Positions 24,191 through 31,870 of a stretch of 64,000 nucleotides of DNA are shown in pieces (the stretch's first letter is position 1; every line of letters begins with the position of its first letter). The notes beneath the pieces are model-generated. The model had not been told where the DNA came from, did not search any database, and saw nothing but the letters and a program-made list of their open reading frames with translations. The position numbers were made by a program, and so were the translations under genes. Source of the DNA: Zongyangia gallinarum (GTDB lineage Bacteria; Bacillota; Clostridia; Oscillospirales; Ruminococcaceae). The DNA lies in contig CAJFQY010000018.1 of the NCBI GenBank assembly GCA_904419315.1, positions 5,055 through 69,054 on the forward strand, given 5' to 3'.

Positions 24191-24345
24191 TATCCTGTTT
24201 TTCTAACAAATGGGCAGAGATAGCACTGCTTTTCTGCCAGCTTTTATGAAAGCATCCAAGGGTAAAGGAACCCCTCATATTATCGTAAATGACAGAAATT
24301 TCAGGCGACCAACTTTAACAAATCGCAAAGCTTGCCGCCTGGGCG

Positions 24346-25014
24346 TCATATCAGCTCCAATGTATAGCCGTCTCCTCGCTTGGAGGAGATCTCGATGCGG
24401 GAGTTATGGCTGTTGAGCTTCCGGCGCAGCCGGGAAATCAGCGTCCAAAGGGCCCGTTTGTCGTCCTCTTGGTCGGTGTTCCACACCTCCATCAAAACCT
24501 TCTGTTTGGAGACGGTCTTTCCCGCATTGCGGACGAGTAGGAGCAATACGGCAAACTCCTTCTGTGTCAGCTGTAGGTCGACGCCTTCCAGATAGCCGCA
24601 GTCGGAGAAAATATCCAGCTTCAGGCTACCATAACTGACATAGCGGCTTCTAGCCTGCTCCTGCCGCAACCTCGCTTCAATCCGTGCAGCCAGCACTTCC
24701 AGGTCGTAGGGCTTGGCCAGATAGTCGTCTCCCCCCGCCCGTAAGCCCTCTACCACGTCACGGCTCTCTCCCAGGGCGCTGAGAAACAAAATGGGGATGT
24801 TGTACTGTTCTTTTAGTTCCCGGCATAGTTCTACGCCATCGCCGTCAGGCAACATAATGTCCAGCACCACCAGATCCACTGGATGCCAACGCAAAGTCTG
24901 GCGGCATTCCCGGGCGGTGGCCGCTTGAAGAACCTCATAGCCGTACATGGTCAGGGCTTCGGCATTAATCTTCATAATGTGTGGGTTGTCTTCCACCAGA
25001 AGGATTGTACTCAT
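24346..25014 (-). CDS. OmpR/PhoB-family response regulator
   Basis: A 222-residue regulator: receiver domain (1-115) with ILLVEDN, phospho-acceptor Asp in LVVLDIMLPDGDG and the Lys of YLAKPYD, then a winged-helix DNA-binding domain (130-220). The gene overlaps the end of the kinase gene by 50 bases, which makes coupled expression near certain. It ends facing the GH3 operon, separated from it by a terminator and 150 bases with no gene. Target genes unknown; the neighbouring GH3 locus is a candidate. Confidence 0.92.
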   Translation of the reverse strand: MSTILLVEDNPHIMKINAEALTMYGYEVLQAATARECRQTLRWHPVDLVVLDIMLPDGDGVELCRELKEQYNIPILFLSALGESRDVVEGLRAGGDDYLAKPYDLEVLAARIEARLRQEQARSRYVSYGSLKLDIFSDCGYLEGVDLQLTQKEFAVLLLLVRNAGKTVSKQKVLMEVWNTDQEDDKRALWTLISRLRRKLNSHNSRIEISSKRGDGYTLELI

Positions 25015-26962
25015 GGCTCTGCCCCCTTTTTAACACTGTAAACGCAAAGACCGTGCCCTCAGGGCCGGTACGTTCTACCTTCAGGCTCCCCCCGTGGGCC
25101 TCTACGGCCTCCCGGCAGATGGCCAAGCCCAGGCCGCTCCCGCCATCGCCGCTGTAGCCCTTCTCAAATATATGGGGGAGGACCTTATCATCTATCCCGC
25201 TGCCGGAATCCTCCACCCGAAACACTACATACTCCCGGTACTCCTGATCTGACGCACTAATGGTAATGACACCGTTTTGGGTGTGGCGGTTGGCGTTGAC
25301 CACCAAGTTGATGAAGACCTGCAACAGCATTTCCCAACTGCCATAGACTGCCGCGCAGTTTTCATTATGCATGTCCACACGATTGCTGTTTTTCAGACAC
25401 ATAGGGGTGCAGATGGCCCGGGTGCTTTCCAAGAGCGGCCCTACCTCCACCGTAGCAAATTGGGCTTCAATTGTCCTGCCATAGGTGTACTCCAAGAGGT
25501 TGTTCACCATATCGGCCAGCCGCAGCGCCTCATTGCGGATGACCTTTAGGTTTTCCGGTGTCTCATGGCTGAGATGGCCGGTGGACATCTGCAGGCCGGT
25601 CAGTTGGGCATAACCGGAAATGACGGTCAGCGGCGTTTTTAGTTCGTGGGCCACCTGGTGCAAAAAGTCCAGATGCATAGCGTTCATCCGCTCCAGAAGC
25701 TCGCTGCGGCTGCGGCTTTCCGCCAGTGCTTCCTCCTGCGCCTTGGAACGCAGGCTGATCGACATCGCAATAAGAAGATCAAATATCAGCATCCCACCGG
25801 GCATGATTCCATAATGACTGACGGCGGAACTATGATTGACATAAGTTGCCTCCAGCAGGATGGATAAGATGAGCACAGCCGCGCCGCCTACCGTCAGCGC
25901 ATCCGTCATCTGGAATGTCCTTTTCTTTAGATAATGCCGTACGACGCCCCAGATAAGATAGACGAGATAAAGGAGTGCGCAGCCCCAGGCAACGGTACAG
26001 ACTGTGACCAGCCAGACTGTAGGGAGAATGGCAATGAGTACCGCGGCAATCCCCATGGCTGCTGTATGCAAAATGACCGGGAGCTTTTTGATGGTGCTAG
26101 GATACATACTCCCAAACAGTAGGAGCACCATTCCCGGCAGCAGAGCGGTCACGGCCATGAAAAGCCGGTAGGCGAGGTACCAGGAGGTATCAGGCGGCAG
26201 AGCGTGGACAACCAGAAAGTTTTGATCCCGGAAGGCCATCATCAGGCAGCAGATGGAGAGCAGCAGAAAACTACATCGCCGCTGCAAAACAGAGCACAAA
26301 AGAAAATATAAAAATAGAACCAACAGCCCGCCGCTGAGGCTCAGAGAGACTAGATCGTTATGCGCCTTGAATTCCTCGATGTTTTGAGGCGTTGACAGAT
26401 AGGTAGGTTGAATAAATCCTCCATCCCGGTGGACGAAGTTAGCGTATTGGTAGATGATTTCAATTTCTCCTGTTTCTCCGGAGTAGAGGGGAATTGTCAT
26501 ATAACCAATCCGTGGCACACTCTCAGCGGCGCTGTCTGCCACAATGCCGAAATTGGCGGCCTCCACGCCGTTGACAATCACCCGGGTGCTATAGTCAATA
26601 GAGTAGGAGCAAAGGGTATAGTACTGCTTTGGATGGGCTTTGACGATGAGGCGATGTGTGCCGTATTTTGGCTCGCTGTCCACAGTAGAATTAGCTTCTT
26701 GGCTATTGTTCTCCACACCGTTGGCGAAGTCCGCAGAAGTATACAGGGCATTGGGATAAAAATCCCAGTTGTTGCTTACATTGACCACCTTTTCAGACAA
26801 GTCAACCTCGGTGATATCCAGCACGCCATCCACCGGATGAACCTCAGGAATCTGGCTTAACCTTCTCCCAAGGAACAAATGCATCATCAGCGCGACCAGC
26901 AGCACGATAATCACCGGGATTAACCATTGCGTCTGGTGGCCGCGAACCCCATTTGTCCGCAT
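24965..26962 (-). CDS. 7TM-sensor histidine kinase
   Basis: A 665-residue kinase. A membrane helix at 12-31 is followed by an extracytoplasmic beta-rich domain (35-195) of the type that precedes 7TMR-DISM receptors, seven membrane helices (about 205-405), a dimerisation helix with FLHQVAHELKTPLT and the phospho-His, and a catalytic domain with NLVVNANRHT (N-box), EDSGSGI and GGSGLGLAI. The sensor domain may bind a carbohydrate-like ligand, as related DISM domains do. Its C-terminus overlaps the response regulator start. Confidence 0.9.
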   Translation of the reverse strand: MRTNGVRGHQTQWLIPVIIVLLVALMMHLFLGRRLSQIPEVHPVDGVLDITEVDLSEKVVNVSNNWDFYPNALYTSADFANGVENNSQEANSTVDSEPKYGTHRLIVKAHPKQYYTLCSYSIDYSTRVIVNGVEAANFGIVADSAAESVPRIGYMTIPLYSGETGEIEIIYQYANFVHRDGGFIQPTYLSTPQNIEEFKAHNDLVSLSLSGGLLVLFLYFLLCSVLQRRCSFLLLSICCLMMAFRDQNFLVVHALPPDTSWYLAYRLFMAVTALLPGMVLLLFGSMYPSTIKKLPVILHTAAMGIAAVLIAILPTVWLVTVCTVAWGCALLYLVYLIWGVVRHYLKKRTFQMTDALTVGGAAVLILSILLEATYVNHSSAVSHYGIMPGGMLIFDLLIAMSISLRSKAQEEALAESRSRSELLERMNAMHLDFLHQVAHELKTPLTVISGYAQLTGLQMSTGHLSHETPENLKVIRNEALRLADMVNNLLEYTYGRTIEAQFATVEVGPLLESTRAICTPMCLKNSNRVDMHNENCAAVYGSWEMLLQVFINLVVNANRHTQNGVITISASDQEYREYVVFRVEDSGSGIDDKVLPHIFEKGYSGDGGSGLGLAICREAVEAHGGSLKVERTGPEGTVFAFTVLKRGQSHEYNPSGGRQPTHYED

Positions 26963-27062
26963 CCCGACCGCCCCCTTTTTTCATCCGTCGCCTTTGGATG
27001 ATCTTACACAAGCCGAATAAGGGAAATAGTTCTCCATCATTATATCTTTTTGCCCTAGCCAT

Positions 27063-27423
27063 TTCAACCGCGAAGCTCCCACCAAGAAGGGTGGCATAGG
27101 TTGTGATTTACCTAGAGAATTACCTAACGCCGTTTTCATCACGGACAATGTGGGCGCAGACTGCTCTGAGCATGGCTAGGGAGAGATCTTCATCGCCCTG
27201 GCCCTCTAGGGAGAAGTCCTGATCTGTGGCAACGTAAGCGGATAGGCGCTGTACTCCACGGCTACATGTTGAGGATTTGGGCCGAAAAATTTACCTTATC
27301 CACCAGGGGTGGACACTTTAGATGCTCCTAAAACGCGGGCGCAGTGCTATCGAAAAAGAAAAACCTGCGGAGCGCGAATATTTTGGGTAGATGTCGGAGG
27401 AATAGAAAATTAGACGATATTTG
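27063..27423. other. Gene-free stretch left of the AlbA-type gene
   Basis: No ORF with a start and ribosome-binding site is seen. The minus strand shows short coding-like segments broken by stops, which suggests decayed sequence, perhaps of a mobile element. It contains one arm (27306-27324) of the inverted repeat that bounds the AT-rich island. Confidence 0.5.
27306..27324 (+). repeat. Left arm of 19-bp inverted repeat
   Basis: GGGGTGGACACTTTAGATG. Its exact reverse complement is at 29331-29349, inside the tRNA operon terminator. The two enclose about 2.0 kb of AT-rich DNA. Confidence 0.75.
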
Positions 27424-29067
27424 TTATGCTTTATTTTTGGTATACTGTGCGTTACGGGTAGAACCGCTTATTTCTAGTTTTCCATTCTCGACTAATTTCT
27501 TTAAAATCCGATAAGCTTGAGATGGAGTTACATGTAAGAGATTGACAACATCCTTTCTAGTAATGATTTTCTGCTGCTCAACTAGACGCATAATCAACTC
27601 CGTATATCGTATTTTATCAATATCCGTCTGTCGGACATAACCTGCCTTATCGTGATAAACTTTAGCGCTTAAAATATAAACCCTTCCCCTTGTATTTCCC
27701 AGTGTTTCTAAAAGACCTGCTTCTGTCAATTTTTCAACAACAGAACGAACTTTCATTTCTGAAACATTAGTCTCTTCAGCAATCTCATGAATAGACATTC
27801 GTCGTCCTTGACGCAAAACATTTAGAATTAATAATGAGTTCAGTGGTAAAATTTCTCCTGAATCTTTCTGATATTCCGAAATCATGTGGACAAAATTTTC
27901 ATCTGGTAGGCTGGTTGGTATATAAAGCTTAACGTTTGTCGAGGTAGATTCTGAATAATCCGGTAAAGGTCTCCCATATTGCAGTGACCCTTCAAAGATA
28001 CGATCCACACCTCTTCCAGACCTCTCCGCCAATCCTATTCTTTTTAGAGCATCAGCAAGAACTGGATTTCTTCCATGTGGTTCAGCTGTTAAAATATTTT
28101 TGACAGTTACTCCTTCTATGAATCCTCCCGGATTGCTTACTGTCATTCCGTCACTATCTAACTGTACACGGACTCGTCCCAACCGCGTGTAATCGCGATG
28201 AACAAAAGCATTTACAATAGCCTCTCTTACCGCTCTTTTGTCGAATGCAGGAATCGAAATACGGAACAGTCCTATTTCCATTTCCTGCTCAACATTTCTT
28301 GCCTCTATAAAAGCAAAAATTTTTTCAATAGCACTTAGAACAGGGAGATAAAATGATTCATTTACGCTTACTTCTGTTCCCTTAAACGCTTGAAACGATG
28401 CCTCGGAAGTAGGAATGTATTGTCGCAATTTTTCTTTTTTCCCGATAAGTAACATTCCAGTAAAAGTTGGAACTAGATTGTCACCTACCTGAGTTACCAA
28501 TTGAAGCGCTTTATCAAGAGCTTCATCATCTAAGTCAAGAAGTAGTTTTTCTCCATTGTAATTACGCAATATATTTCGTAGATGCTCTCTTTCAACGGAA
28601 TCGAGATCGCTGTATTGCGCATTTGGAACCGGTTGAGCGGAATAATCTAAAAGGGATAAATCTGTGAGACGAGTATTAATTTCATACGGGTACATTGGAA
28701 TATTCTCGGGCGTCCCATCCATTTTTAATTGTCGACGCTGTATTTTTCCGGAAGATGACGCAACAATGCTACGACTTTTAGGAACACTAATTTTTATGAC
28801 AGGCAATTCTGCTTCTATCTGTTCTACTCTGACAGATACTGGCGGAATGGTTCTGTTCGCGATAAAAGCTGAAAGCTGTGTAAAATCCTTATGGCTTTCA
28901 TGCCTTCCGGAAACATACCCGTTATCTTCCACTCCTAAATATAGATCTCCGCCTTCTGTATTCGCAAAAGCGACCACTGAGTCAATTAAGGTTTCATCAG
29001 ATAGTTTCTTTTTATCACTTTTAAATTCTACCGTAAGCGATTCTTTAGATGGTATCAGTTTATCCAT
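27424..29067 (-). CDS. AlbA_2/Schlafen-type putative ATP-binding transcriptional regulator
   Basis: A 547-residue protein. The N-terminal AlbA_2 (Schlafen) domain shows ESLTVEFKS, SVVAFANTEGG and LYLGVEDNG; the middle carries an HATPase_c_4-like segment (AVREAIVNAFVHRDY, MTVSNPGGFI, GRNPVLADALKRIGLAERSG); the C-terminus has two winged-helix stretches (SIHEIAEETNVSEMKVRS and DVVNLLHVTPSQAYRILKKL). Such proteins are common on islands and are presumed regulators. Start ATG at 29067 follows GAGG by 11 bases. Codon use is clearly AT-richer than the neighbours, a sign of transfer. Its promoter carries two palindromic sites, probably for autoregulation. Confidence 0.82.
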   Translation of the reverse strand: MDKLIPSKESLTVEFKSDKKKLSDETLIDSVVAFANTEGGDLYLGVEDNGYVSGRHESHKDFTQLSAFIANRTIPPVSVRVEQIEAELPVIKISVPKSRSIVASSSGKIQRRQLKMDGTPENIPMYPYEINTRLTDLSLLDYSAQPVPNAQYSDLDSVEREHLRNILRNYNGEKLLLDLDDEALDKALQLVTQVGDNLVPTFTGMLLIGKKEKLRQYIPTSEASFQAFKGTEVSVNESFYLPVLSAIEKIFAFIEARNVEQEMEIGLFRISIPAFDKRAVREAIVNAFVHRDYTRLGRVRVQLDSDGMTVSNPGGFIEGVTVKNILTAEPHGRNPVLADALKRIGLAERSGRGVDRIFEGSLQYGRPLPDYSESTSTNVKLYIPTSLPDENFVHMISEYQKDSGEILPLNSLLILNVLRQGRRMSIHEIAEETNVSEMKVRSVVEKLTEAGLLETLGNTRGRVYILSAKVYHDKAGYVRQTDIDKIRYTELIMRLVEQQKIITRKDVVNLLHVTPSQAYRILKKLVENGKLEISGSTRNAQYTKNKA

Positions 29068-29094
29068 TATAATAATCACCTCACTATTTACACT

Positions 29095-29145
29095 TTATCA
29101 CACGCGTGTTATAAAATCAATAGCAATAATTACACGCGTGCGAAT
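29095..29145 (-). promoter_or_regulatory. Promoter with two ACACGCGTG operators
   Basis: On the minus strand TTGATT, 17 bases, TAAAGT. The palindrome ACACGCGTGT (29100-29109) lies between the two boxes, and a second copy ACACGCGTG (29132-29140) lies upstream, with centres 32 bp apart, about three helical turns. This is a typical repressor arrangement. Confidence 0.6.
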
Positions 29146-29161
29146 TTTGCAATAAAAAACG

Positions 29162-29212
29162 CAAAAAAGCGGGGCCTCTGGCCTGAAAAATCAGGCGGAA
29201 GCCCCGCTTCAT
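29162..29212 (-). terminator. Long GC-rich hairpin, second terminator of the tRNA operon
   Basis: On the minus strand AAGCGGGGC pairs with GCCCCGCTT around an inner stem GCCTGA/TCAGGC, followed by six T. It also isolates the AlbA-type gene promoter. Confidence 0.7.
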
Positions 29213-29317
29213 CTCGTACAAAGCCTTATTTTTGCCATCTAATGGAAAAGGCATCTATGGAAAATCACTTTGGATTTTGGACTCTAAAAAGCCCGCAAAC
29301 CCGCATGAATACTGACA

Positions 29318-29350
29318 AAAATGGGGTGGACATCTAAAGTGTCCACCCCA
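29318..29350 (-). terminator. Terminator of the tRNA-Thr/tRNA-Tyr operon
   Basis: GGGGTGGACA and TGTCCACCCC form a 10-bp stem with loop CTTTAGA, followed by ATTTTT, three bases after the CCA of tRNA-Tyr. Half of this sequence is repeated at 27306-27324. Confidence 0.8.
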
Positions 29351-29352
29351 GA

Positions 29353-29428
29353 TGGTGGGAGAGAGTGGATTCGAACCACTGAAGTCAGATTTACAGTCTG
29401 TTCCCTTTGGCCACTCGGGAACTCTCCC
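29353..29428 (-). tRNA. tRNA-Tyr (GTA), short variable loop
   Basis: A 76-nt gene with encoded CCA. The acceptor stem GGGAGAG/CTCTCCC and T-arm AGTGG/CCACT are perfect; the D-arm is the CCCGAGTGGCCAAAGGG type; the anticodon loop is CTGTAAA. The variable region is only about five bases (ACTTC), whereas bacterial tRNA-Tyr normally has a long variable arm, and the top pair of the anticodon stem is A-A. It may be an unusual functional tRNA or a decayed copy. Confidence 0.85.
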
Positions 29429-29439
29429 ATATTGAATTT

Positions 29440-29515
29440 TGGAGCTGGTGGACGGATTCGAACCCCCGACCTGCTGATTACAAATCAGCTGCTCTACCAG
29501 CTGAGCTACACCAGC
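29440..29515 (-). tRNA. tRNA-Thr (TGT)
   Basis: A 76-nt gene with encoded CCA; acceptor stem GCTGGTG/CACCAGC, anticodon stem GCTGA/TCAGC with loop TTTGTAA. The T-stem contains one G-G mismatch. It is 11 bases upstream of tRNA-Tyr in the same transcript. Confidence 0.93.
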
Positions 29516-29539
29516 TCATGAATCATAAGTGCGAATATT

Positions 29540-29568
29540 AGTTTAACATAAAGCTGATGGGGTGTCAA
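29540..29568 (-). promoter_or_regulatory. Promoter of the tRNA operon
   Basis: TTGACA, 17 bases, TAAACT on the minus strand, 25 bases before tRNA-Thr. Confidence 0.75.
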
Positions 29569-29614
29569 CAGTTTTTTTCAGATTTTTGGAGGAAGTTCAT
29601 TGCCAAACTTTTTC

Positions 29615-29643
29615 TTGCACTTTGCCGAAAAATAGGGTATGAT
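29615..29643 (+). promoter_or_regulatory. Promoter of the queT unit
   Basis: TTGCAC, 17 bases, TATGAT, placing the start of transcription near 29650 and so leaving a leader of about 70 nt. Confidence 0.7.
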
Positions 29644-29671
29644 AGCCCTTGCGCGAAATTTTTCTACGCGC

Positions 29672-29713
29672 GGTCAGTCGCAACCTCCTGACCTTAAAGA
29701 AAACTACGAAAGG
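29672..29713 (+). promoter_or_regulatory. preQ1 riboswitch, class I-like
   Basis: The stem GGTCAG/CTGACC (29672-29677, 29688-29693) encloses the loop TCGCAACCTC and is followed by the A-rich tail TTAAAGAAAACTACGA; loop TCG can pair with tail CGA to close the H-type pseudoknot of preQ1-I. The tail runs directly into the AAAGGA ribosome-binding site, so translation control is likely. Position before a QueT gene supports the call. A small stem GCGCG/CGCGC lies just upstream. The precise class was assigned by eye. Confidence 0.7.
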
Positions 29714-29723
29714 ACAAATGAAT

Positions 29724-30263
29724 ATGGAAAGAAAAAAGATCCGTGCTGTAGTGGAAGGAGCGGTCATCGCCGCCCTTTACACCACCCTGTGCGTTGCTCT
29801 GGCCCCCATCAGTTTCGGCCAGATGCAGATCCGCGTGGCGGAGGCGTTGACCCTCCTGCCCCTGTTTACCCCCAATGGCATTTGGGGTGTTACGGTGGGA
29901 TGCATCCTCTCGAACACCTTCGGCCTGTTTCTGGGGACCAACATCCTAGGCCCGTGGGATATCCTCTTTGGCAGCCTGGCAACCCTGATTGCCGCCTGCC
30001 TCACCCGCATTCTGAAAAAGCCCACAATCAAGGGCTTCCCCATCTTGGCGCCCCTGCCGCCGGTGGTGCTCAACGCCATTGTGGTGGGGTTGGAACTTAC
30101 CTTTGTCACCGTCAACTATTTTGACATCAGGGTGTTCCTCATCCAGGCTGTCTATGTGGCCGTGGGAGAAATTGTGGCCTGCTATGGCCTGGGATGGCTG
30201 CTGTTCTGGGCAATGGAGCGCAGAGGACTCAAGTCAAAGATCTTTCTCAACCAATATAGCTAA
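29724..30263 (+). CDS. queT: QueT-family queuosine-precursor transporter
   Basis: A 179-residue ECF-type substrate-binding membrane protein with five or six helices. The QueT pattern is visible in the first helix and the loop after it (EGAVIAALYTTLCVALAPIS, then FGQMQIRVAEAL). It would import preQ1 or a related queuine precursor, with energy from a shared ECF module encoded elsewhere. The ATG at 29724 has AGGA nine bases upstream; the ATG at 29718 is only three bases from it and is less likely. Single-gene unit with a preQ1-type leader and a strong terminator. Confidence 0.92.
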   Translation: MERKKIRAVVEGAVIAALYTTLCVALAPISFGQMQIRVAEALTLLPLFTPNGIWGVTVGCILSNTFGLFLGTNILGPWDILFGSLATLIAACLTRILKKPTIKGFPILAPLPPVVLNAIVVGLELTFVTVNYFDIRVFLIQAVYVAVGEIVACYGLGWLLFWAMERRGLKSKIFLNQYS

Positions 30264-30298
30264 AAAACAGCGGAGGAACCTTCCTCCGCTGTTTTTTT
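30262..30298 (+). terminator. Terminator after queT
   Basis: Stem AAAACAGCGGAGGAA/TTCCTCCGCTGTTTT with a two-base loop and a following T run. Confidence 0.9.
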
Positions 30299-30438
30299 GT
30301 ATTTAAGAAAGGAAGGTTTTATTCCGGGCTTTTCCCAAAAGGGGAGGAAAAGGCAGAATTTTATGGTATAATACATCCAAAGGAGATTTTTCCGGGTGTC
30401 TTGGCGCCCAGATGACAATAGACAAGGATGTGAATGAT

Positions 30439-31017
30439 ATGCAGCAAGCGATTTCCAAGGTCAAGGTACTGCCGCCCATGGATTCCATGCCGGTGATGAA
30501 GGTGCTCCGCTACCCCCTGGAACGGGCGGATTTCAAGCCCTTTGCCCAGGCGCGGATGTGTTATCTGGACGGGCAGGGCATTTTTCTCATGATGTGGTCC
30601 TTTGAGGTACAGCCCATCTGCCGGGGGGATGACAACGACAGCTTTCTGATCTTTAAGGCCCAGGTGGCAGGGGAGCAGGAAATCTGTATCAAGGTCAACC
30701 GGCAAGGCGTTTATCGCTTTACCGTCAACGGCTGGGAGCACAGCACGGACGAGATCCTCTGCAAAATGTTTACCGGAGAGGATTTGCAGGGAATTTACTG
30801 GGGATGCGAGCTTTTTATCACCAATTCCCTCTTAAAATCCATTTATGGTGTCACAAACCTGGAAACAGGGCATATGATAAAGGGAAATATCTTTAAAACC
30901 TGCGACGATCCCACCTTCCGCCATCACGGCTGCCTATTCTGCAGTGAGGAGCAGGCGGAACGCTTTGATCCTGCAAAGCTCGACAACCTGGGAGTTTTCG
31001 AGATCGTTGACTATTAA
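30439..31017 (+). CDS. Conserved protein, carbohydrate-binding-like fold
   Basis: A 192-residue cytoplasmic protein without membrane helices or signal peptide. Its beta-rich pattern with WSFEVQP near residue 55 and a C-terminal NIFKTCDDP resembles CBM9-like domains annotated as carbohydrate-binding family proteins in Clostridia, but no function is known. The sequence HHGCLFCSEEQ near the C-terminus contains a CxxC pair... read here as C-L-F-C. The ATG at 30439 is favoured because AAGGA lies about 10 bases upstream; ATG 30412 has no such site. It is a single-gene unit between two terminators. Confidence 0.7.
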   Translation: MQQAISKVKVLPPMDSMPVMKVLRYPLERADFKPFAQARMCYLDGQGIFLMMWSFEVQPICRGDDNDSFLIFKAQVAGEQEICIKVNRQGVYRFTVNGWEHSTDEILCKMFTGEDLQGIYWGCELFITNSLLKSIYGVTNLETGHMIKGNIFKTCDDPTFRHHGCLFCSEEQAERFDPAKLDNLGVFEIVDY

Positions 31018-31047
31018 ATCAAAGGCCGGCAGCCCGGCAGGACGGAT

Positions 31048-31084
31048 AAAAAAACGGAATGTGAAGCTTCACATTCCGTTTTTT
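31048..31084 (+). terminator. Bidirectional terminator
   Basis: Perfect stem AAAAAACGGAATGTGAAG/CTTCACATTCCGTTTTTT. Confidence 0.9.
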
Positions 31085-31228
31085 ATCTGCCCATTTTGCC
31101 AGGATTCCCTTCAAAGTGGGGGTTGTCCTCCAGGGCCGGCCCAGATTTTGGGATACATCGGAGAAGAAACGCATATATCATAGAGTACAGCCATGCCAAG
31201 GCGTGGAAAACCTGAAAGGGGTGATTGG

Positions 31229-31477
31229 ATGGACCAGAACCAGTTCAGTGAGAAAAAGGTAGAACAGCTGCTCTCCATGGCTTCGAAAAAGCTGGGGGTC
31301 TCCCCGGACCAGCTCAAAAGCCAGCTGCAGCAGGGCAATGTGCAAAACGCAGTGCAGGGCGGTAAGGTGGATATGAACCGGTTCCAGAAGATTGTCAAGG
31401 ACCCAGGCAAGATCCAGCAGATGCTGGATACACCGGCGGCAAAGCAACTGCTCAAACAGTTATCGGAGGAAAAATAA
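31229..31477 (+). CDS. Small conserved hypothetical protein (first of trio)
   Basis: An 82-residue soluble, helical protein. It contains two amphipathic halves, EKKVEQLLSMASKKLGVSP (about 7-25) and VDMNRFQKIVKDPGKIQQML (about 47-66), each resembling a short helical hairpin. No catalytic motif is seen. The ATG at 31229 follows AGGGGTG; an upstream ATG at 31193 lacks a site. It is followed after three bases by the next gene, forming a three-gene unit. Function not recognised. Confidence 0.75.
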   Translation: MDQNQFSEKKVEQLLSMASKKLGVSPDQLKSQLQQGNVQNAVQGGKVDMNRFQKIVKDPGKIQQMLDTPAAKQLLKQLSEEK

Positions 31478-31480
31478 GCC

Positions 31481-31870
31481 ATGGATGACTTGATTGCAAA
31501 CATCACCGAAATGCTAAACTCCGAGGAGGGGATGAAAAACCTCAAGGAGATGGCAGACGCCCTAGGGCTGGATCTGGGGACAGACGGCGGAGAAGGCAAA
31601 ACCGCCGATTCCCCCCAGCAACACAACCCTTCGGCTTCCGACGGTCTGGGCGGGCTGGGGGATATCGACATGAATATGATCCTGGGGCTGCAGAAGGTGT
31701 TATCCGCCCAGAATGGAGATGACAAAAACGCCGCCCTCCTCAGGGCGCTCAAGCCCCACCTCTCCGAAAAACGGGCAGGCCGGGTGGATCATGCAATCAA
31801 GATCATGAAGCTCATTGATCTGCTGCCCGTTTTACGGGAGAGCGGCGTGTTGGGAGGGCTGCTGGGATGA
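31481..31870 (+). CDS. Conserved hypothetical protein (second of trio)
   Basis: A 129-residue acidic protein. Residues 1-30 are an amphipathic helix, 35-60 a Gly/Ser/Asp-rich linker, and 62-129 a helical domain ending in IMKLIDLLPVLRESGVLGGLLG. No transmembrane segment is certain. It starts three bases after the previous stop, and its own stop overlaps the next start. It appears related in style to proteins found beside spore or envelope genes in Clostridia, but I cannot name a function. Confidence 0.75.
   Translation: MDDLIANITEMLNSEEGMKNLKEMADALGLDLGTDGGEGKTADSPQQHNPSASDGLGGLGDIDMNMILGLQKVLSAQNGDDKNAALLRALKPHLSEKRAGRVDHAIKIMKLIDLLPVLRESGVLGGLLG

Noticed and set aside
27063..27305. Possible transposase or resolvase gene left of the AlbA-type gene
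   Set aside because: Short coding-like segments on the minus strand are interrupted by stops and I could not recognise any transposase or resolvase motif.
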